Assembly (NCBI RefSeq): GCF_013185915.1
Contig: NZ_JAAZUH010000001.1
Span: forward strand, 992,001 to 1,056,000
DNA from: Stenotrophomonas bentonitica
Lineage (GTDB): Bacteria > Pseudomonadota > Gammaproteobacteria > Xanthomonadales > Xanthomonadaceae
Direction of reading: 5' to 3'
Length of the DNA stretch: 64,000 nt
In this document: piece by piece, positions 57,365 to 64,000 of the stretch
Layout: each line of letters starts with the position of its first letter
How positions within the stretch are numbered: position 1 is the first letter of the stretch
Position numbers and translations under genes: made by a program
The notes under the pieces: generated by a model
The model's input: only the letters and a program-made list of their open reading frames with translations
Database searches by the model: none
What the model was told of the DNA's origin: nothing

Positions 57365-57387
57365 AGCCACGCATGGCGTGGCTCTAC
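57365..57387 (-). repeat. SMAG-like GTAG REP element
   Basis: Minus-strand GTAG followed by agccacgccatgcgtggct; a degenerate partner (gccggacagagcccggc) lies at 57333-57350. Located in the infC-rpmI gap. Confidence 0.6.
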
Positions 57388-57410
57388 GCTGGGGTCGCGC
57401 CGCTGGCGCG

Positions 57411-57935
57411 TTACTTCTTTTTCGGCGCGATCATCATGACCATCTGCCGGCCTTCCAGGCGCGGACGGGACTCGATCACGATGTCCTCGCCCAGATCGGC
57501 TTCGATCCGGTTGGCCATTTCGCGACCCAGTTCCTGATGGCTCATTTCACGGCCACGGAAGCGGATGTTCACCTTGATCTTGTCACCCTCTTCCAGGAAA
57601 CCGCGCATCTTGCGCAGCTTGATCTGGTAGTCGCCTTCGTCGGTGACCGGGCGGAACTTCACTTCCTTGATTTCGACCTGCTTAGTCTTCTTCTTGGCCT
57701 CATTGGCCTTCTTCTGCGCTTCGAACTTGAACTTGCCGAAGTCCATGATCTTGCACACCGGCGGATCAGCCTGCGGCTGAATCTCGACCAGGTCCAGACC
57801 TTCGTCTTCGGCCATCGACAGCGCTTCATCACGCGTCAACACGCCAATCATTTCACCGTCGCTGCCGATCACGCGTACGCGCGGCACCCGGATTTCCTGA
57901 TTCTTGCGGTTCTGTTTGTTGTCAGGGGTACTGAT
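57411..57935 (-). CDS. infC: Translation initiation factor IF-3, non-AUG start
   Basis: 174 residues if begun at an ATC codon (57935), giving [26 protein letters not shown] Shine-Dalgarno sequence sits 8 nt ahead of it. The only other in-frame start is a TTG 8 codons earlier (57959), making 182 residues; no ATG or GTG exists near. IF-3 genes use rare starts (AUU in E. coli) for self-repression, so ATC is plausible. N-domain motifs [30 protein letters not shown] and C-domain [17 protein letters not shown] confirm the family. Confidence 0.9.
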   Translation of the reverse strand: MSTPDNKQNRKNQEIRVPRVRVIGSDGEMIGVLTRDEALSMAEDEGLDLVEIQPQADPPVCKIMDFGKFKFEAQKKANEAKKKTKQVEIKEVKFRPVTDEGDYQIKLRKMRGFLEEGDKIKVNIRFRGREMSHQELGREMANRIEADLGEDIVIESRPRLEGRQMVMMIAPKKK

Positions 57936-57998
57936 ATTGCAATCTCCCAGAGGAATCAAACCGGCCCATGGCGGATCATCCGCGGGGCCGGGACTGTC

Positions 57999-59903
57999 TT
58001 ACACGGACTGTTCTGCCTGCAACCGCTCGATGAAGGCCTGGACGGACATGCTGCCCAGATCCTCGCCCGAGCGCGTACGCACGGCTACGGCGCCATTTTC
58101 CTTCTCACGGTCGCCCACCACCAGCAGATACGGGACCCGCTGCAGCGTATGCTCGCGAATCTTATATCCGATCTTCTCGTTGCGCAAATCGGCCGTTACC
58201 CGGAGGCCTTGATCTGCAAGGGTTTTCCTGACCCCTTCTACGTATTCAGCCTGGGCGTCGGTGATATTGGCCACCACGGCCTGGACCGGGGCCAGCCAGG
58301 CCGGGAAGTGGCCGGCATGGTGCTCGATCAGGATGCCCAGGAAGCGCTCCATGGAGCCCACGATGGCCCGGTGCAGCATGACCGGGTGCTTCTTCTGGCT
58401 GGCTTCGTCCACGTACTCGGCGCCGAGGCGGCCGGGCATCATGAAGTCGACCTGCATGGTGCCCAGCTGCCAGGTGCGGCCGATGGCGTCCTTCAGGTGG
58501 TACTCGATCTTCGGGCCGTAGAACGCGCCCTCGCCCGGCAGCTCCTGCCATTCCACGCCACAGCTGGACAGCGCCGAGCGCAGCGCGCTTTCGGCTTTGT
58601 CCCAGGTGGCGTCGTCGCCCAGGCGCGATTCGGGGCGCAGCGCGATCTTGATCTGGATCTCTTCGAAGCCGAAGTGCTGGTACACCGCCAGCGCCTGCTG
58701 GTGGAAGGCGGTCACTTCCGATTCGATCTGCGCCTCGGTGCAGAACACGTGGCCGTCGTCCTGGGTGAAGCCGCGCACACGCAGGATGCCGTGCAGCGCG
58801 CCCGAGGGCTCGTTGCGGTGGCAGGAACCGAACTCACCGTAGCGGATCGGCAGGTCGCGGTAGCTGTGCAGGCCCTGGTTGAACACCTGCACGTGGCCCG
58901 GGCAGTTCATCGGCTTGACCGCGTAGGTGCGCTTCTCCGATTCGGTGAAGAACATGTTGTCCTGGTAGTTGTCCCAGTGGCCGGACTTCTTCCACAGGCT
59001 CACGTCCAGGATCTGCGGGCAGCGCACTTCGCCGTAGCCGCTCTTCTGGTAGACCTTGCGCATGTACTGCTCGACCACCTGCCACAGCGCCCAGCCCTTG
59101 GGGTGCCAGAACACCAGGCCCGGGGCCTCTTCCTGCAGGTGGAACAGGTCCTGCTGCTTGCCGATGCGGCGGTGGTCGCGCATTTCGGCTTCTTCAACGC
59201 GCTTGATGTACGCCTCGAGCTGCTTCTTGTCGGCCCAGGCGGTGCCGTAGACGCGCTGCAGCTGCTCGTTCTGCGCGTCGCCGCGCCAGTAGGCGCCGGA
59301 GATGCGGGTCAGCTTGAAGGCCTTCAGGAAGCGCGTGTTGGGCACGTGCGGGCCGCGGCACATGTCCACGTATTCCTGGTGGTAGTACATGCCCATGGCC
59401 TGGATGTCCGGCGACATGTCTTCGATCAGGCGCAGTTTGTAGTCTTCGCCACGGGCCTTGAAGATTTCCACCACCTCGGCGCGCGGGGTCAGCTTCTTGA
59501 CCACGTCGTAGTCCTGCGCGATCAGCTCGCCCATGCGCTTTTCGATGGCGGCCATGTCGTCCGGGGTGAACGGGCGCTCGGAGAAGATGTCGTAATAGAA
59601 GCCTTCGGCGATGACCGGGCCGATCACCATCTTCACGTCCGGGTACAGCTGCTTGACCGCGTGGCCGAGCAGGTGGGCGCAGGAGTGGCGGATGATCTCC
59701 ACGCCTTCCTCGTCCTTGGCGGTGATGATGCGCAGGCTGGCGTCGTGGTCGATCACGTCGCTGGCATCGACCAGGGTTCCGTCGACGGCACCGGCGATGG
59801 TGGCCTTGGCCAGGCCGGCACCGATCGACTGGGCGACGTCCATGACACTGACAGGGTTTTCGAACTCACGGCGGCTGCCGTCGGGAAGCGTGATCGCGAT
59901 CAT
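57999..59903 (-). CDS. thrS: Threonyl-tRNA synthetase
   Basis: 634 residues: TGS domain (about 1-60), editing N2 domain with [16 protein letters not shown] and the zinc/histidine motif, class II catalytic core ([52 protein letters not shown] region) and the anticodon-binding C-terminus. The ATG at 59903 begins the TGS domain; the upstream extension has none of it. First gene of the thrS-infC-rpmI-rplT-pheST cluster. Confidence 0.96.
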   Translation of the reverse strand: MIAITLPDGSRREFENPVSVMDVAQSIGAGLAKATIAGAVDGTLVDASDVIDHDASLRIITAKDEEGVEIIRHSCAHLLGHAVKQLYPDVKMVIGPVIAEGFYYDIFSERPFTPDDMAAIEKRMGELIAQDYDVVKKLTPRAEVVEIFKARGEDYKLRLIEDMSPDIQAMGMYYHQEYVDMCRGPHVPNTRFLKAFKLTRISGAYWRGDAQNEQLQRVYGTAWADKKQLEAYIKRVEEAEMRDHRRIGKQQDLFHLQEEAPGLVFWHPKGWALWQVVEQYMRKVYQKSGYGEVRCPQILDVSLWKKSGHWDNYQDNMFFTESEKRTYAVKPMNCPGHVQVFNQGLHSYRDLPIRYGEFGSCHRNEPSGALHGILRVRGFTQDDGHVFCTEAQIESEVTAFHQQALAVYQHFGFEEIQIKIALRPESRLGDDATWDKAESALRSALSSCGVEWQELPGEGAFYGPKIEYHLKDAIGRTWQLGTMQVDFMMPGRLGAEYVDEASQKKHPVMLHRAIVGSMERFLGILIEHHAGHFPAWLAPVQAVVANITDAQAEYVEGVRKTLADQGLRVTADLRNEKIGYKIREHTLQRVPYLLVVGDREKENGAVAVRTRSGEDLGSMSVQAFIERLQAEQSV

Positions 59904-59929
59904 GGCTGGGTTTCGTGCTTTATTCGGAT

Positions 59930-59953
59930 AAAAGAAAAGCGCCACGAGGGCGC
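59930..59953 (-). promoter_or_regulatory. Hairpin with T-run in the thrS leader
   Basis: gcgcc and ggcgc form a 5-bp stem, and the minus strand continues TTTTCTTTTAT. It lies 27 nt before the thrS start and resembles an attenuator or short terminator. The rest of 59904-60205 (302 bp) otherwise shows no gene. Confidence 0.45.
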
Positions 59954-60205
59954 CTGGGCAAGGGGCCGTCGGGAGCGTCAGCAGTGGGCGATGGTAGTGC
60001 TCATGTCGCACGCTGGACCGGCGCGGGGCGCGGGTCACCTTGGTACCAGGAAAAGGTGGATGGGGTCGATCTTAAACCAATCGGGGATTTCCTGCCCGCG
60101 CCGCATCACGTGGATGAATAGACCCTTGTGGCGAATGAAAACAGCAATGATTACCATATGCACATTGCCCGCAACCGTTGCCGGGCCTGCCTTTCCGAGG
60201 ATTCC

Positions 60206-62327
60206 ATGCGCTCCGCCGCCCGCCCCCTGCCCCGCCTGCTCAGTGCCGCCCTGCAGATTGCCCTGTTCGCCACCCCGAGCCTGGCCCTGGCCGAGGCCGC
60301 CGACAGCGCGCGCACCCTGGACACCGTGCAGGTCACCGCGCCGATCGCCACCGATTCGGGCAGCGCAACCAAGACCGACACGCCGCTGCGTGAGATTCCG
60401 CAGTCGATCTCGGTGATCACCGACCGCCAGATGCGCGACCGCGGCATCCACGGGGTGGAAGAAGCCGTGTGGTACACCGCTGGCGCCCAGGGCGGCCAGT
60501 ACGGCGACGACACCCGCAGCGACTGGCTGCTGGTGCGCGGCTTCAAGCCGGCCCGCTACCTGGACGGCCTGGCCAGCGTGGAAGGCACCTGGACCGGCGA
60601 GTCGCGCATCGAGCCCTACGGGCTGGAACGCATCGACGTGCTCAAGGGGCCGGCCTCGGTCAACTACGGCGCAATGCCGCCGGGCGGGCTGGTCAACTTC
60701 GTCAGCAAGCGCCCGCACGCCAACCAGGCCCAGGAAGTGGAGCTGCAGGTCGGCAGCCACGACCTGAAGCAGGCCGCGTTCGACATCGGCGGTGCGCTCA
60801 ATGACAGCGGCACCGTGCTGTACCGCCTGACCGGCCTGGCGCGCAACAGCGACAACATGATCGATCACGTCCACGACGACCGGTACTACTTCGCGCCAGC
60901 CGTGACCTGGACCCCGGACGAGGCCAACTCGCTCACCGTGCTGGCGCGCTACCAGAAAAACGACACGGTGGAGGCCGGCGGCTTCCTGCCGTATGAGGGC
61001 ACCATGGTGCCGGGCGCGAATGGCCGCTACATCCGCCGCAGCTTCTTCGGCGGCGAGCCGGGCGTGAACGACTACACCAAGGAAACCGCGTCGCTGGGCT
61101 ACGAGTTCCGCCACGACTTCGGCGATGAAACCGTGTTCGCGCAGAACGTGCGCTACACCTGGGCCGAGGTGGACGCCAGCGCCGGCACGCTGGGCCTGTT
61201 CGGCCTGGCCGCGCCGGGCAGCACCGAACTGGTGCGCTACTACTACCCGCGCATGAACACCTCGCGCAGCTTCGCCATCGACAACAACCTGACCTTCCGC
61301 TTCGCCACCGGCGCGGCCGAGCACACGCTGCTGGCCGGGCTGGATTACCGTCGTTCGGAAGACGACTACGCCTCGGCGTTCGCGTTCGGCGCACCGTCGC
61401 TGGATGCCTACAACCCGGTGTACGGCGCGCCGGTGACCATTCCGGACTACACCTCGCGCCAGGCTGCAGACCCAGGGCACGCTGGGCCTGTACCTGCAGG
61501 ACCAGATCCGCATCGACCGCTGGCTGCTCACGCTGGCCGGGCGCCAGGACTGGGTGGGCACCGACACCGACCAGCGCATCGGCACGCCGAGCTCGGCGCA
61601 CCAGAGCGATGACCAGTTCTCCGGCAAGGTCGGCGTGAACTACCTGTTCGACAACGGCCTGAGCCCGTACGTGAGCTGGTCGCAGTCGTTCCAGACCACG
61701 ATCGGCACCGATTTCTCCGGCAAGGCGTTCTCGCCGACCACCGGCGAACAGTACGAAGCGGGCATCAAGTACCAGCCGGCCGGCGGCAAGCTGCTGCTGA
61801 CCGCAGCGGTGTACCAGATCGACCAGGACAACACCCTCACCGTGGATCCGGAACACACCCTGTTCTCGATCCAGCAGGGCCAGACCCGGGTGCGCGGCGG
61901 CGAGCTGGAAGGCCGCTGGAACATCGGCCAGGGCCTGAGCATCTATGGCGCCTACACCCACCTGGACGCCAAGGTGCGGCAGAGCACCGACGACGCCTCG
62001 GTCGGCAAGCGCGTGGCGCTGGTGCCGAAGCAGAGCGCCTCGCTCGGCGCGGACTACACCTTCACCCAGGGCGTGCTGAGCGGCTTCGGTTTCGGCGGCG
62101 GCGTGCGCTACAACGGCGGCATCTACGGCGACATCTACAACCAGTGGTACACGCCGTCGTTCACCCTGTTCGACGCGGCCGTGCATTACGACCGTGGCCC
62201 GTGGCGGGTGCAGGTCAACGCCAGCAACCTGACCGCCAAGGAATACGTCTCGGCCTGCAACAGCAGCACCTGGTGCTACTACGGCTACTCGCGCACCGTC
62301 ACTGCCAGCGTCCGGTACCAGTGGTGA
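60206..62327 (+). pseudogene. TonB-dependent siderophore receptor, one frameshift
   Basis: Signal peptide MRSAARPLPRLLSAALQIAL and following ATPSLALAEA; TonB box (TLDTVQVTAP), plug domain (REIPQSISVITD, LVRGFKPARYLDG, ERIDVLKGPASVNYGAMPPGGLVN), then a barrel ending TASVRYQW. The frame breaks near 61462-61464; the next frame continues LQTQGTLGLYLQDQIRIDRW. The total shift is +1 or -2. Translated as is, the product loses over a third of its barrel. The type is FhuA/FhuE-like, and downstream genes support ferrisiderophore use. Confidence 0.87.
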
Positions 62328-62620
62328 GTGCCGATACTCTGGCGATGCTGTACTGCGCGCTGGCTGGCCTCGCGTCGGCGTTTTCGGCGCTGGCGTTCTA
62401 TGCCGCCTCACCGCATTGCCGCTGGCCGCGCCTGCGCCGTGGTGCGCGGCTGGGCCGCCAGCTCGGGCTGGTGGCGGCCGCCACGTCGCTGTGGCTGTGG
62501 ATGGGCCAGCTCGGCCTGGCCACCGGCCTGTGCGTCACGCTGGGGATCTGGATGCTGACCGCGCTGGTGCTGCCCTACCTGGCCGCCTGGACGCGGCCCG
62601 AAGCAGAGGCGCGACGCTGA
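62324..62620 (+). CDS. DUF3325-like small membrane protein
   Basis: 98 residues, GTG start overlapping the receptor stop (GTGA). Three transmembrane segments (about 8-28, 44-62, 68-86). Small proteins of this type lie between TonB receptors and PepSY proteins in xanthomonads and are annotated as iron-uptake related. DUF assignment is by context and length. An ATG at 62345 is an alternative start. Confidence 0.65.
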   Translation: MSADTLAMLYCALAGLASAFSALAFYAASPHCRWPRLRRGARLGRQLGLVAAATSLWLWMGQLGLATGLCVTLGIWMLTALVLPYLAAWTRPEAEARR

Positions 62621-62883
62621 TGTGGGCACGTGCACTGGCCGGCCTGCTGGCCGGCTTCTTCGTGGCGGCTGCGGCCGCCGGCCTGATCACCTGGGTGCCG
62701 CCGGGTTCGTGGCAGTCGGTGATCGTGCCCAGCATGGTCGCTTTCATTCCGTTGTGGATGCTGGCCGCGCTGTGGGCATTCGCGTTCCGCACCGGGCTGC
62801 GCGCGTGGCTGTGGCTCAGTGCCAGCGCCGCGTTCGGCTTCGGCCTGCTGTGGCTGCTGCGCCACTTCGATTGGGTGCAGTGA
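62620..62883 (+). CDS. DUF3649-like small membrane protein
   Basis: 87 residues, ATG overlapping the previous stop (TGATG). Three hydrophobic helices with basic ends (RALAGLLAGFFVAAAAAGL; AFIPLWMLAALWAFAFR; LWLSASAAFGFGLLWLL). Presumed partner of the PepSY protein in ferric-siderophore handling; function is inferred from neighbours. Confidence 0.65.
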   Translation: MWARALAGLLAGFFVAAAAAGLITWVPPGSWQSVIVPSMVAFIPLWMLAALWAFAFRTGLRAWLWLSASAAFGFGLLWLLRHFDWVQ

Positions 62884-62893
62884 GGTCTATTCG

Positions 62894-64000
62894 ATGAAAT
62901 TCAGTTCGCTCACCCTGCGCACCTTCACCACGCTGCACACCTGGGTCGGCCTGGTGGCCGGCTTTGCATTGTTCGTGGCGTTCTACGCCGGTGCGATCAC
63001 CGTGTTCCACCACGACCTGCCGCTGTGGCAGTCGCCGCAGGGCATGGACCAGCCGGCGCAGACCCTGGACGACGCGCAGCGCCTGCTCGATGGCGTGCTG
63101 GCCAAGCACCCGGACGCGCGCAAGCACATCGGCATGACCTTCCCGGGCGCGGAGACGCCGCAGTCCATCGCGTACTGGCAGGACGCCAAGGGCACCTGGC
63201 TGTTCGCCTGGGCCGACCATGTGGATGGCAGCCCTACTCCACCGCAGGCGGGGTTGGCCGAGCTGGTCAATGAACTGCACTACACGCTGGGCCTGCCGGT
63301 GGCGGGCATCTACCTGATGGGCGTGGTCAGCCTGCTGTACGGGCTGGCGCTGCTGTCCGGGCTGGTGATCCACCTGCCCAAGCTGGTCGGTGATCTGTTC
63401 GCGCTGCGCCCGGGCCGGAATCTTAAACAGATGTGGCAGGACGCGCACAACGTGATCGGCGTGCTGAGCCTGCCGTTCCACCTGCTGTTCGCGGTGACCG
63501 GTGCGCTGTTGTGCCTGATGTTCCTGCAGATGGCCGCCCTCAACCCGCTGATTTACGACGGCAAGCTGCTGGCGGCGATTCCCGATGCGACCGATACCGC
63601 ACCGATCCGCGCGCCGGCCAACGAGCCGGTGCGTGCCGGCAGCCTGACGATGCTGCATGCGCGCTCGATTGCGGTGGCCAACGAGATGGGCCAGCAGCGC
63701 TTCGAGCCGGCGTACCTCAAACTGGCCAATGCCGGCGATGCCAATGCGGTGATCGAGATCACCGGCGACGGTGGCGTGTCGCTCGGCCCGCTGGGCGCGG
63801 TGGCGATGGACGCCAACACCGGCGAGGTCCTGCACACCCAGCTGCCGGGCCAGCGCGACGCCAACCATGCGACGCTGGCGGCGGCCTATGCGCTGCACTT
63901 CGGCGAGTTCGGCAACGGGCTGGTGCCGTGGCTGTACTTCGTGCTCGGGCTCGGTGGTGCGTTCCTGTTCTATTCGGGCAACCTGCTGTGGATCGAGTCG
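62894..64000 (+). CDS. PepSY-associated membrane protein, partial at the right edge
   Basis: 369 codons, no stop in the window. Starts MKFSSLTLRTFTTLHTWVGL; transmembrane helices near 17-38, 136-158 (GIYLMGVVSLLYGLALLSGL), 185-215 and 345-369. Histidines in HTWVGL, NELHYTLGL and DAHNVIGVLS are candidates for heme or iron ligands. The family (PiuB/PepSY-TM) accompanies TonB siderophore receptors and is thought to act as an inner-membrane ferric reductase. Confidence 0.88.
   Translation, partial: MKFSSLTLRTFTTLHTWVGLVAGFALFVAFYAGAITVFHHDLPLWQSPQGMDQPAQTLDDAQRLLDGVLAKHPDARKHIGMTFPGAETPQSIAYWQDAKGTWLFAWADHVDGSPTPPQAGLAELVNELHYTLGLPVAGIYLMGVVSLLYGLALLSGLVIHLPKLVGDLFALRPGRNLKQMWQDAHNVIGVLSLPFHLLFAVTGALLCLMFLQMAALNPLIYDGKLLAAIPDATDTAPIRAPANEPVRAGSLTMLHARSIAVANEMGQQRFEPAYLKLANAGDANAVIEITGDGGVSLGPLGAVAMDANTGEVLHTQLPGQRDANHATLAAAYALHFGEFGNGLVPWLYFVLGLGGAFLFYSGNLLWIES

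Noticed and set aside
60136..60165. Fur box upstream of the siderophore receptor
   Set aside because: The AT-rich stretch has only partial similarity to the 19-bp Fur consensus; iron control is likely but the site cannot be supported by eye.
57378..60416. A plus-strand frame of over 1,000 codons across infC and thrS
   Set aside because: It is antisense to two essential genes with clear motifs; long open antisense frames are expected at this GC content and the product resembles no protein.

Overview
The window is a 64 kb chromosomal segment of a GC-rich gammaproteobacterium of the Xanthomonadaceae, most probably Stenotrophomonas. The protein sequences look xanthomonad, and the intergenic regions carry many short palindromes headed by GTAG, the hallmark of the SMAG/REP elements of Stenotrophomonas maltophilia and relatives. 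Most of the window is core genome. I see no CRISPR array, integrase, transposase or prophage structural gene.

Layout. 1-5.5 kb: trmJ (cut by the left edge) diverges from suhB; then htpX, gluQ, an acetoacetyl-CoA reductase and the PHB regulator phaR. 5.5-12.7 kb, minus strand: the conserved nnrD-tsaE-amiC-mutL cluster, followed by a DUF1684 lipoprotein and a TraB/GumN-like protein. 12.7-19.2 kb: queG, xseA, an M48 protease, a formylglycine-enzyme-domain lipoprotein and RNase D. 19-24.3 kb: a frameshifted TonB receptor and a chemoreceptor with a textbook sigma-28 promoter. 24.5-35.1 kb: tRNA-Ala, two alpha/beta hydrolases, a FixL/FixJ-like two-component system with an extra receiver protein, a dps-peroxiredoxin-DsbA-like stress cluster, a bicupin, an AraC regulator, an MFS carrier and tRNA-Phe. 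35.2-48.3 kb: small envelope proteins, a lipocalin, an acyl-CoA dehydrogenase, an HNH nuclease, dxs, an EnvZ/OmpR-type system divergent from a MipA/OmpV porin, a truncated hicB and a DUF1328 protein. 48.6-51.5 kb: a receiver protein, a GNAT-PAS-histidine kinase fusion, and a plus-strand pair of candidate structured RNAs upstream of an orphan gene. 51.6-60 kb, minus strand: yjaB-like gene, tRNA-Pro, then the classical thrS-infC-rpmI-rplT-pheS-pheT-ihfA-merR translation cluster. 60-64 kb: a second TonB receptor (also frameshifted) followed by DUF3325-, DUF3649- and PepSY-type membrane proteins, an iron-uptake operon cut by the right edge.

The most unusual items are (i) the C4-like three-way-junction RNA with a preceding terminated RNA at 50.7-51.0 kb; (ii) the GNAT-PAS-HWE-type kinase fusion; (iii) two multi-copy hairpin elements, one with compensatory changes between copies; (iv) a 61-nt near-perfect palindrome immediately before an HNH nuclease gene; and (v) single-frameshift breaks in both TonB receptor genes. 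Functional names rest on recognition of family motifs in the translated sequence; no database search was possible.
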